DNA of 64,000 nucleotides from contig NZ_NJGY01000002.1 of NCBI RefSeq assembly GCF_002250505.1, positions 302,839 to 366,838 of the forward strand, given 5' to 3'. Every line of letters starts with the position of its first letter. The first letter of the stretch is position 1. Origin of the DNA: Janthinobacterium sp. PC23-8. Lineage in GTDB: Bacteria > Pseudomonadota > Gammaproteobacteria > Burkholderiales > Burkholderiaceae_D. Positions 24,370 to 32,505 of this stretch are shown here, in pieces. The position numbers and the translations under genes are program-made. A model generated the notes under the pieces. The model made no database searches and was not told the origin of the DNA. It worked only from the letters and a program-made list of their open reading frames with translations.

Positions 24370-26919
24370 TCAATGCGCCGGTGCCGCAGCGCGCAGCCAG
24401 CACCATTTTGACAAGCCCCACTTGACGCACTCAAACCAGATGATGCCGAGCACGGCGACGAATGTGCACTGCATCAGCAGTGCCATGTCCGGCAGCGCGA
24501 AGGCAAACAGCTTGCGGATGGCCTCCACGCCCAGCACCAACAACAGCAACAGCGAGGCCGCCATGCTGATCCAGGCGAACGCCCGGTTCGACTTCAGCCC
24601 CCTCCTCCATGACGGCTGGGTCCATTGGCGATTGACATAGATCAATCCCAGGTTCGACGCCACGAGGCTGATGAAGGTCGTCGTGCGCGCCACTTCATCG
24701 GAATTGCCCGTCCACAGCACCAGCACGTGGAAGCCGACCAGCATCGCCAACAGCCCTACCCCCTGCAGCAGGCCGCGCAGCAGTATTTCACGGTCGAACA
24801 AATGCATGTCCGGCCTTCTGGGTTTGCTCACCATGGCGTCCGCCTCGATCGGCTCGGCCTCGAACACGATCGAGCAGGCGGGGTCGATCACCATTTGCAA
24901 AAACAGTATGTGCACGGGCATCAGGAGCATGGGCCAGCCCAGCAGCACCGGCAGGATGGACAGGCCAACGATGGGCACATGCACCGCGACGATGAAGACG
25001 ATGGCCTTGCGCAGGTTGGCAAACAGGCGCCGGCCATGTTGCACCGCCAGCAGCAGGGAAGAAAAATCATCCTTGAGCAATACCAGCGCTGCCGCCTCGC
25101 GCGCGACGTCGGTGCCACGGGCGCCCATGGCCACGCCAATGTTGGCCGCCTTCAATGCGGGCGCATCGTTGACGCCATCGCCGGTCATGGCGACGATATC
25201 GCCACGGCTGCGGAAAGCTTGCACCAGGCGCAATTTCTGCTCCGGCGCAATGCGGCAAAAGATGTCGGTATCCCCCAGGCGCGCTTTTAGTGCCGAATCG
25301 TCCAGCGCGGCCAGGTCCATGCCGGACATGACTCTGGCCGCCATGCCGGCGATACCGGCCTGCTGCGCGATCGCCAGCGCCGTGGCGGGATGGTCGCCCG
25401 TGATCATCACCACGCGCATCCCGGCCGCGTGACATTGCGCCACCGCATCGGGCACTTCCGGGCGTACCGGGTCGTGCAAGCCAAGCAGGCCCAGGAATTC
25501 AAAATCGAAGACATGCTGGTTGTCAGGCAAGGGTGGCGCGGCAAAGGTGGCGCTGGCGACGCCAATCACACGCAAACCGCCGTTCGCCATGGCCTGTACC
25601 TGCGCCGCGATGGCGGCGGCGCGCGCCGGTGCCAGATGGCACAGATCGATGATGGCCTCGGGCGCACCCTTCGCCGCCACCAGGAACTCGGAATGGTCCG
25701 GCGATTGCCATACCCGCGACATGGCCAGCATTTTCCGCGACAGCGGATAATCGTCGATCAGTCGCCAGTCGGCATGCAGGTGCTCGGTATTGGCCAGCAA
25801 GCGGGCACCGGTCTGGCTGATGGCCGACTCCATCGGATCGAACGCCCGCCGATGGCTTGCCAGGACGGCATATTCGAGCAAGCGGTGCAGCTCTTCCTGC
25901 AAGGCCCTGGCGTGACTGCTGCGCCAATCATGGGCGCAGGTCTCCGACCACAGCCGGGCCACATCCATGCGGTTGACCGTCAGCGTACCGGTCTTGTCAA
26001 CGCACAGTACCGTCGTCGCGCCCAACAATTCGATCGCGGGTATGCTGCGCGCCAGGATGCTTTCCCGCCCCAGGCGCCAGGCGCCCAAGCCCAGGAAAAG
26101 CGTCAATATCACCGGCAATTCTTCAGGCAGGATCGCCATGGCCAGCGTGAGACCTGCCAGCAGGCCTTGCAGGGCATCGCCGCGCAGCCACCAATAGACC
26201 AATGCCAGGCCTGCGGCGAGACACAAGCCGCCGATGGCGACATTCCTGACGACGCGGCGTGTTTCCAGTTGAATCGGTGTCAGCTCGCTCCCCATGGTGG
26301 CAAGCGAGGCGCCGATGCGACCGAGTGCACTATGGGGGCCGGTGGCGACTACCAGGCCGCTGGCAGTGCCTTGCGTGATCAGGGTGCCGGAATACACGAG
26401 GCTGTCCGGACTGCCGCCAGTCTCGCCGCAGCCATGCTTGACTACCGGCACGGACTCGCCCGTGAGCATGGACTCGTCGACCGTCAAATTCGATGCACTG
26501 AGCAGTTCCATATCGGCGGGCACGCGGTCGCCCTCGGCCAGCAGCACCAGGTCGCCCAGCACCAAGTCCCTGCCAGCGATGCGCTGCTGTTTTCCGTCGC
26601 GTATCACCAGGGCGCGCGGACAGGAAAGGTCGCTTAGGGCGTTCAGCGAGCGTTCCGTGCGCCTGCGCTGAAAGAAAGTGATGCCCATGACGATGCAAAC
26701 AAAGCCCAGCAGCATCAGCGCTTCATTGCGGTCGCCAAGCAGCAGATAAATGACGCCGCAGGCGACCAGCAGCAGGAACATCGGTTCGGAAACAACATCA
26801 AGCAGCAGGCGTCCGGCACTCAAGGGACGCGAGGCGGGCAAGGCATTCGGCCCGTTTTCCAGTAACCGCTGCGCGGCCTGCGTGGCTGTCAGCCCGTACC
26901 CCCTAAGATGCTGTGACAT
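24370..26919 (-). CDS. cation-transporting P-type ATPase (P2-like)
   Basis: 849 residues: N-terminal cation-ATPase domain, actuator with LTGES, helix-4 segment AILPEELPVILTLFLG, phosphorylation DKTGTLT, the hinge GDGVNDAPALKAA, and four to six C-terminal helices. The overall layout fits Ca2+/Mg2+-like P2 ATPases, but helix 4 has PEEL where Ca pumps have PEGL, and no metal-binding tail is present. Substrate unknown. It begins 1 bp after the stop of the CDF relic, so both were probably one cation operon before an IS5 insertion. Confidence 0.82.
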   Translation of the reverse strand: MSQHLRGYGLTATQAAQRLLENGPNALPASRPLSAGRLLLDVVSEPMFLLLVACGVIYLLLGDRNEALMLLGFVCIVMGITFFQRRRTERSLNALSDLSCPRALVIRDGKQQRIAGRDLVLGDLVLLAEGDRVPADMELLSASNLTVDESMLTGESVPVVKHGCGETGGSPDSLVYSGTLITQGTASGLVVATGPHSALGRIGASLATMGSELTPIQLETRRVVRNVAIGGLCLAAGLALVYWWLRGDALQGLLAGLTLAMAILPEELPVILTLFLGLGAWRLGRESILARSIPAIELLGATTVLCVDKTGTLTVNRMDVARLWSETCAHDWRSSHARALQEELHRLLEYAVLASHRRAFDPMESAISQTGARLLANTEHLHADWRLIDDYPLSRKMLAMSRVWQSPDHSEFLVAAKGAPEAIIDLCHLAPARAAAIAAQVQAMANGGLRVIGVASATFAAPPLPDNQHVFDFEFLGLLGLHDPVRPEVPDAVAQCHAAGMRVVMITGDHPATALAIAQQAGIAGMAARVMSGMDLAALDDSALKARLGDTDIFCRIAPEQKLRLVQAFRSRGDIVAMTGDGVNDAPALKAANIGVAMGARGTDVAREAAALVLLKDDFSSLLLAVQHGRRLFANLRKAIVFIVAVHVPIVGLSILPVLLGWPMLLMPVHILFLQMVIDPACSIVFEAEPIEADAMVSKPRRPDMHLFDREILLRGLLQGVGLLAMLVGFHVLVLWTGNSDEVARTTTFISLVASNLGLIYVNRQWTQPSWRRGLKSNRAFAWISMAASLLLLLVLGVEAIRKLFAFALPDMALLMQCTFVAVLGIIWFECVKWGLSKWCWLRAAAPAH

Positions 26920-26920
26920 A

Positions 26921-27279
26921 TCATCCAGCCCTTTCTAGACTACATGGGCGCAGCTCACTTTCGTGATCCAGATCCGGTCGCCTCCATAGATCGATGTGCG
27001 CCATCAGATTGAAAACCGGATGACGCTCGAGCACACGTCGGCGGGCATCGACAGCAATATCATGCCCAGCTTCGACCGTCAAGGATGCCTCGACCTCGAG
27101 GTGGACGTCCGCGATATTCATGTCCTCCATTTTACGTGTGCGCAAATCATGCATGCCATTGACTCCGTGAGTCTTTAATAGGGTCTCGAGAATTGCACTG
27201 AATTCAATCTCACCGATCCTGGCATCGATTTGGTCCAGCAACGGCGTCACTTGAAAAGCATCTCCCATATCTATGGTCG
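26921..27279 (-). pseudogene. C-terminal remnant of a CDF cation efflux protein
   Basis: About 119 residues, fused in frame to an IS5 transposase start. The part GVNGMHDLRTRKMEDMNIADVHLEVEAS matches the cytoplasmic ZT-dimer domain of CDF transporters (Zn/Fe/Co/Cd efflux), with the typical GHDIAVDARRRV helix and HIDLW strand. All six transmembrane helices are missing. The chimeric ORF may still be translated from the IS5 start at 27366, giving a soluble dimerisation domain, but transport is impossible. Confidence 0.72.
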
Positions 27280-27410
27280 GACCGGCATCGTACTCGGCCC
27301 AGTTCGTTACCTTGAATTTCATCTTCGGTATGTGGTGGCGGCGCTTTTCGTTGTGTTTGTTGGGCATGAGTCGGTACGCATTGTCAGTGGACAACACTTT
27401 ACCTGATTGC
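27280..27410 (-). mobile_element. 5' end of an IS5-family transposase gene
   Basis: From ATG 27366 the first 29 codons (MPNKHNEKRRHHIPK, then KVTNWAEYDAG) match the N-terminus of IS5-group DDE transposases. Homology stops at 27280, where CDF sequence begins in frame. The stretch 27367 to about 27410 is likely the IS end, abutting the acyl-CoA ligase relic. The remainder of the element is deleted. Confidence 0.65.
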
Positions 27411-27424
27411 TCTGGCCGGCCTCC

Positions 27425-27991
27425 GAATCGGCGCGTACCTTCGCCCTGTCGAAGGGGTGCATGATGCTCGGCTACCTGGTGGCCGGCAGCAGCGCCGGGA
27501 TCGACCCGGCTGACGCGCCGTTCCTGACCAAGGACTTGTTCGTGCCCAGCGGCGCCGGCTATCGCTTCCTGTCGCGCGACAGCGAGCGCGTCAAGGTCAC
27601 TGGTCAGTGGGTCAGCCCGCAACAGCTGGAAGAATGCCTGCTGGCCGACCGCCGCGTCGAGCGCGCCGCCGCCGTCCCCATTGCCACGCCGGAAGGCCTG
27701 GTGCGTCTACGCGCCTACATCGTACTGGGCAGTTGCGCGGAATCGGGCGACGAGGTGGCCTCATCGCTGATGCGGCGCATCCAGCTTGAGCTCAAGCCGC
27801 GCGCCCTGCGTCCGGACCGGATCGACGTGGTGCAGCACATCCCCAGTACGTCCAGCGGCAAGCTCAAGCGGCATGACTTGCTCGAACACATTCCTGCCCT
27901 GAAATCACCCAAGATCAGATATACTTGGAATTATTTGCAAATAAAAAACATTGCGCAAATAAACATTAAAAACAAGGGGGCCCGGCGGTAG
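27425..27991 (+). pseudogene. C-terminal remnant of an AMP-forming acyl-CoA ligase
   Basis: About 185 residues: the end of the adenylation domain and the AMP-binding C-terminal domain. Landmarks: LTKDLFVPSGAGYRFLSRDSERVKVTGQWV (hinge with Arg-Asp/Ser-Glu), QLEECLLADRRVERAAAV, and the catalytic Lys region STSSGKLKRHDL. It most resembles benzoate-CoA-ligase-like enzymes or loading ligases of polyketide pathways. Roughly 300 N-terminal residues with the ATP-binding motifs are absent, cut where the IS5 fragment begins. Confidence 0.72.
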
Positions 27992-28054
27992 TTACCGCTC
28001 TCGGTGCCGCATGGAGGGGCAGTGCAACACAGGGAAAATCGAGCGCACTCATGA

Positions 28055-28672
28055 ATGTCTATGTCAAGCCGTAAGTTCCACCGCCTGTCGGCCTGTTTTC
28101 TGGCGATGTATATAGTGCTGCATCTGGGTAACCACCTGGTGGCGGTTGCCGGCGTCCACGCGCACCTCGCCTTCATGCAGGCGATCCGGCCACTGTACCG
28201 GAATGCCGTGGTCGAGCCGCTACTGCTGGCGTGCGTGCTGTTTCAATGTGGCAGCGGCATATGGATGGTGCTGCGGGGATGGAAAAAACGCTCCGGGCTG
28301 GTAGCCTGGCTGCAGGCGGGTTCAGGGCTCTACCTGGCCCTGTTCCTGCTTGTTCATGTGGGCGCGGTCCTGTTCGGCCGCGCCGCGCTCAGGCTCGATA
28401 CCAATTTTTACTATGCCGCAGCCGGTTTTGTCCTGATGCCATATGTATTATTTTTTGCGCCATATTATTTCCTTGCCGTCTGCGCCCTGTTCACCCACCT
28501 GGGCTGTGCTGCATATTGGCAAGTCGAAGCGCGTTCGCCGATGGTGCGCAGGCTCGCCATCGGCGTACCGGCGGCAGTCGGCCTGGTGCTGGCCGTGCTG
28601 ATCGATCTGGCTTTGTCAGGCGTGCTGCACCCGCTCGCCATCCCCGCGAAATACCTGATGATTTACCAGTAG
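28055..28672 (+). CDS. succinate-dehydrogenase cytochrome-b-like membrane protein
   Basis: 205 residues with five hydrophobic segments. The spacing of histidines (VLHLGNHL near 25, H36, LLVHVG near 100, THLG near 147) resembles the di-heme fumarate reductase/SdhC-type cytochrome b fold. No SdhA or SdhB lies nearby, so it is not part of a normal complex II. It sits among relics of a biosynthetic cluster and may have been an accessory gene there. The start is uncertain (28055 or 28061). Confidence 0.5.
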   Translation: MSMSSRKFHRLSACFLAMYIVLHLGNHLVAVAGVHAHLAFMQAIRPLYRNAVVEPLLLACVLFQCGSGIWMVLRGWKKRSGLVAWLQAGSGLYLALFLLVHVGAVLFGRAALRLDTNFYYAAAGFVLMPYVLFFAPYYFLAVCALFTHLGCAAYWQVEARSPMVRRLAIGVPAAVGLVLAVLIDLALSGVLHPLAIPAKYLMIYQ

Positions 28673-28775
28673 GCCGGACGCGAGCCAGCCGGTGGGCAAG
28701 GACGGCGAAGTGTCATTGCCGGGCTTATCGAGCATGTCTGTGTTCCCGACAAATTCTTACTAGTCGAGGCAATCA

Positions 28776-29324
28776 ATGGTGAGCGAGCAGCGTAGTTTGC
28801 AGGTCGGATTCGATACCCATGTGGAATTAAAAAAATTTCAAGATTTGCGGCAGTGTGAAAATGAAGAGCAGATCAAGATCAAGATCATGATCGAGCGCGT
28901 GAGCAATCGGCTCGGTTTTGATTATTATTTTTACCGTGCCCGCTTCGTTCTCGACCATACCCGGCGTATCGACCGGATATTGAGCAATTATCCTGCTGCA
29001 TGGCTGCAGCAATACAAGCATGATGACCTGGCCCGGATCGACCCTGCGGTGCAGCACGCCCACTCGACATTGACGCCGTTGGTCTGGGATCCCTACGGGC
29101 ATATCGACGCGGAGCAAGCGCGTTTTGTCGGCGAGGCCCAACGGCATGGACTCGCCACGGGGGTGAGCTTTCCTGTTCATAATAAGGATGGCGACATCGG
29201 CGTGTTCAGCCTCGCACTGGGCACACAGGATGTCTATGCGCATGGCCTGATCCAGGAAAACTTGTATTTTGGCGCGTTCATTGCCAATTGCATCCATGAC
29301 CGGATGCGCTCGCTGGTTTGGTAA
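28776..29324 (+). pseudogene. LuxR-family protein truncated to its acyl-homoserine-lactone domain
   Basis: 182 residues cover only the autoinducer-binding domain (about 25-170). The residues that line the AHL pocket in LuxR/TraR are in place: Trp in AAWLQQY, Tyr of the same motif, the Asp-Pro pair in ARIDPAVQH, Trp in PLVWDP, and Gly in LATGVSFPV. The GerE-type HTH (about 65 residues) that should follow is missing: the frame stops inside DNA belonging to the opposing acyltransferase gene. It could still bind ligand, but it cannot bind DNA as LuxR does. Confidence 0.8.
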
Positions 29325-30153
29325 GCACCCGCCCGGGCCCCATCTCGGCGAATTCCGACTGCCCCGCCCGGATCAGCCAGGAAACCGATTCGCTCCACAG
29401 CACCGGACGGGTGATCTGCGCAGCCAGGAATGCCGGGATCACCTTGGACGGATCACCTGCCGGATAAGGCAGCGCGGTGACGTTGGCTACGACCGGCACG
29501 CGCAATGGCTGAAAGACGAAATCCGCCAAAAACCGTGCAAATTGCTGCGCCGCGTCGGCCATGTAGCGGGAATGGAAAGCGGCACTGACCTGCAGCGGCA
29601 CGTATAGCCTCGCTCCCGCATCGGTGAAATGGGCGCCCGCCCGCTTGATGTCCGCACTCGGGCCCGAAATGACGACCTGGGTCGGGGAGTTGAAATTGGC
29701 GACGTCGATCGACGCCAGGCCATGCTCGCTCAGCACGCGCGCGACCCCGGCTGCCGATAACCCAAGCACGGCCGCCATTGCGCCCTGGCGCGCCTGCGCC
29801 ATCAATTCCCCGCGCCGCTTGACCAGGCGCAGCCCATCGACCAGGCCGAAAGCGCCTGCGGCCGACAGTGCGGAGTATTCGCCGAGACTATGCCCCGCAA
29901 AATAGGCCGGGCCCCGTCCGGCAGCGATTGCCTGGAGGTAGTGGAGGCAATTGACGACATACAGTCAAGGCTGCGTGTACTGCGTCTGCTGCAGCAGGTT
30001 GTCGCGGTTATCCAGGCAAAGTTCGCGCAGCGAATAGCCCAGGATGTCGTTGATGTCGTTTTCCGCGTCCATGAACTGCTGCACGCTGTCAAACAACTCC
30101 CGCCCCATTCCCTTGATCTGGGAGCCTTGACCTGGAAACACAAAGACCGACAT
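29278..30153 (-). pseudogene. malonyl-CoA:ACP transacylase (trans-AT type) with in-frame TGA
   Basis: A FabD/PKS-type acyltransferase: start with MSVFVFPGQGSQIKGMG, active-site GHSLGEYSAL, catalytic His in AFHSRYM, and MGPGRVLTK near the end. Codon 63 is TGA (29965-29967) between QTQYTQP and LYVVNC, where homologues usually have Cys, so one base change broke it. The normal C-terminus is also lost: after RVLTK the frame enters sequence shared with the truncated luxR. The arrangement suggests a trans-AT polyketide cluster that has been deleted. Confidence 0.8.
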
Positions 30154-30414
30154 TACGAATCCTCGAGTACGGCGCGCACGCGCAAGTGTTGATCTAGTTA
30201 CCACAAAGGGGAGAGGGTGCAGCAGCGTTACACCACAGGCGGACACAGGCAAGCTGCTATTAGTTCCCACAAGGAATTTAGCGTGGCATCATAATGCACA
30301 AAAAGCTAAATTCTTGAAAGAATTATATTGATATATTCACCATGTTGACTAAATGTCGTGTGCGCATTTTGCAACGGGCAGGACACGTGGCGGCCCTCCA
30401 AAATTTCCCGACCG
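30154..30414. other. intergenic region between the acyltransferase relic and the OMP operon
   Basis: About 260 bases. The acyltransferase promoter should lie here (AT-rich around 30280-30350, including the inverted repeat). The part next to 30414 is the 3' flank of the outer-membrane protein gene; I see no strong T-tailed hairpin there. Confidence 0.4.
30274..30313. repeat. perfect 9-bp inverted repeat upstream of the acyltransferase relic
   Basis: GAATTTAGC (30274-30282) and GCTAAATTC (30305-30313) are separated by 22 bases, and the pairing extends outward by CAAG/CTTG with one bulged G. It is about 120 bp upstream of the transacylase start, in an AT-rich patch with a CATAAT. It could be an operator or an mRNA structure. 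Confidence 0.35.
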
Positions 30415-31674
30415 TCAATAGAAATGCCGGTAGGAAACTTGCCAGGCCTTGCGCAGAGGTGAAGCGCCGTAATCGCTGAGCAAGCTGCCGCTGTTGCCCT
30501 GCCATTGCAACGCGACTTCGTCGCGCGTCCAGCGGTAGCGCAGTTCAACCCAGGCAACGCGGCTATGATCATCGCTATTGCGGCGCATCATTGCCGCCAG
30601 GTCGAGATGGCTGATCAACAGGTCTTGCCAGGTGGCGTAGAAAAACACCGCATGGCGGGTCGGCATTTCCTGCGCCGCCTGCGCGAACTGCCGATAACGG
30701 GCGTAGGCCGGCAGCGACACGCGCGACAATGCATCCCACTGCGTTTTGTCGAGTCCGGTGCCGTTGTACTGATATTCAAGGTTCAGCGAGAGCTTGTTGC
30801 TGGTGGTATAGGTAACACCGGTCGCAACCCGGTTGCGGAACGCCTCGCCGCCCTCTTGCCCCAGGGCTTGTGCCAGCAGCGACGGGCTGCGCCCGCCAGA
30901 CCACTCGACATAGGCCACCGTCGCATCATTGACCAGCTTGGTCAGGTTCATGCCGAACTGCGGCGCTGCGCCCCGGTCCTTGTACAACAGCCACTGCGGG
31001 TTCAAGTCTTCGCTCAGGCGCTTGCTGAAGATCAGCAAGGCGCGGTCGCGCGCATTGGTCGCGCCCCAGTCGGGATTGAAGGCCGATGCATTGGGCGCTT
31101 CGCTCAGCGCCGGGGAATACAGCGCCGTCAGCGAGGCGCCGTCCCACAGCGCCTGTCCGCGCAACATCACGCTGCCCTGGCGGTCTTTCTTGATGCTGGC
31201 CGGATCGAGCGACACCGGGGAACGCAATGCGCCATCGCGCAAGAAGTCGGTCGGGTTATAGCCGTTGGCGACGCCCGAATACTGATTCACGCGGCCAAAG
31301 TCGAGAATGATGTCGTGGCGCGGCTGCCAGCTGAGATAGGCTTCCTTGAGCGTGTTGACCTCTTTGCGCTGTTCAAAGCGGTGCAGCCAATCGACATCGA
31401 GCCGGTTGGCCAGGATGCCGCGCAGGCCGGGCGCCAGCGTGGCGTCGACCTGCAGGTCGATCGAGACGCGTTCGGTGGCGCCCGTCTCTTCGGAGAACGC
31501 CGCATTGCGTATCTGCGCACGGCCGGCCGCCCCCTCGACGAACAATTGCCAGGCACGCGCGCTTTGCGCCGCCTGCGGCGCCGAGCCGGGCAGCGACAAG
31601 GCCGCCGCATCCTGGTCTTGCGCGCAGGCCGCGCCGGCCAGCAGCGTTGTCACCAACGCGACGGTGGCCCGCAC
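30415..31674 (-). CDS. predicted outer-membrane beta-barrel protein
   Basis: About 419 residues with a signal peptide (VRATVALVTTLLAGAACAQ) and alternating strands ending in an aromatic C-terminus (SYRHFY), the usual signal for outer-membrane insertion. The GTG at 31674 begins 2 bp after the preceding gene's stop. It is the last gene of an ABC ATPase/permease/LolA-like operon. The family is not certain; it resembles DUF1302-like barrels in style. Its likely role is to receive or export what the ABC system extracts. Confidence 0.68.
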   Translation of the reverse strand: MRATVALVTTLLAGAACAQDQDAAALSLPGSAPQAAQSARAWQLFVEGAAGRAQIRNAAFSEETGATERVSIDLQVDATLAPGLRGILANRLDVDWLHRFEQRKEVNTLKEAYLSWQPRHDIILDFGRVNQYSGVANGYNPTDFLRDGALRSPVSLDPASIKKDRQGSVMLRGQALWDGASLTALYSPALSEAPNASAFNPDWGATNARDRALLIFSKRLSEDLNPQWLLYKDRGAAPQFGMNLTKLVNDATVAYVEWSGGRSPSLLAQALGQEGGEAFRNRVATGVTYTTSNKLSLNLEYQYNGTGLDKTQWDALSRVSLPAYARYRQFAQAAQEMPTRHAVFFYATWQDLLISHLDLAAMMRRNSDDHSRVAWVELRYRWTRDEVALQWQGNSGSLLSDYGASPLRKAWQVSYRHFY

Positions 31675-31676
31675 GG

Positions 31677-32459
31677 TTATTGCGGCTTGAAGCGCGGCAG
31701 ATAGTCGCGCTGCAGCCAGGCTTCCGGCACATCCCTCACTGCCCAGTTGGTGAAACGCAGCACCGTCACCCATTTCGGATCGAGGCCGTCGATGATCACC
31801 GTTTCGGTGGGGCGCTCGGCGCCCAGCTGGTTTTCGTACTGGCGGTAATAGGCCGTTTTCAGCAGGCGATTGCTTTCGCTGTAAAAGCGGGCCTTGACCG
31901 GGCGATTGTTGGCGCTGTCGATCCACGCTTCGATGTGGTGGTAGGTGACGTCCGGCTTGGTCGCTGCGAGCGTCAGCTTGTAGCTGTTGCGCTTCTGGCG
32001 GTCGGCGTCGAGCACTTCTTCCTCGCCAGACAGGGTGGCGTGGTAGTCCTTGGCCAGATTGAAGGTCACCACGTCGCCGTTGGCGGCCTGGCCGAGCAGG
32101 CGCTGCTGCGGCGAAATCCGGATGCTGGCCTTGTTGGACGGATCGTAGAACCACAGGTCGTTGCCCGTCTTGAGCATCAGCTTGTTGGCGTCGCGCGCCG
32201 GCGCGATGAAGCGGATCAGGCTGCTGAACTGCCCACTCTCCTTGTCCGCCCTCGAATACACGGCCAGCGTGCTGACATCGGTCTGCTTGCCGTCGCGGTA
32301 CTCGGTCAGCGTGGTCGTTAAACCGAATGGATGATCGGGATTGCGGATGGCATCGCTAGCGGCAAGAATTTCCTGCGCACTGGGTTTGGCAACAGCAGCA
32401 GATGCACTGCATCCAAGCACCACAGACAAGACTGCGGTGATAAATTGTCGCTTTTTCAT
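31677..32459 (-). CDS. LolA-like outer-membrane lipoprotein-sorting protein
   Basis: 260 residues: signal peptide (about 1-24; the GCSASAAVA region) and a LolA-like half-barrel fold (LIRFIAPARDANKLMLKTGNDLWFYDPSNKASIRIS is the typical middle). Such proteins bind lipids or lipoproteins in the periplasm. It sits between an FtsX-type permease and an outer-membrane barrel, so it should carry a hydrophobic cargo between the two membranes. Cargo unknown. Confidence 0.78.
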   Translation of the reverse strand: MKKRQFITAVLSVVLGCSASAAVAKPSAQEILAASDAIRNPDHPFGLTTTLTEYRDGKQTDVSTLAVYSRADKESGQFSSLIRFIAPARDANKLMLKTGNDLWFYDPSNKASIRISPQQRLLGQAANGDVVTFNLAKDYHATLSGEEEVLDADRQKRNSYKLTLAATKPDVTYHHIEAWIDSANNRPVKARFYSESNRLLKTAYYRQYENQLGAERPTETVIIDGLDPKWVTVLRFTNWAVRDVPEAWLQRDYLPRFKPQ

Positions 32460-32505
32460 ATCAAGTTATTTCCCGAGTAATGAAACAAGAGTACTGACTG
32501 GTTCA

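Noticed and set aside
29965-29967. Possible selenocysteine (TGA where homologues have Cys) in the acyltransferase
   Set aside because: The Cys is not catalytic in this family, no SECIS-like hairpin is evident after it, no sel genes are present here, and the same gene has lost its 3' end. A nonsense mutation is simpler.
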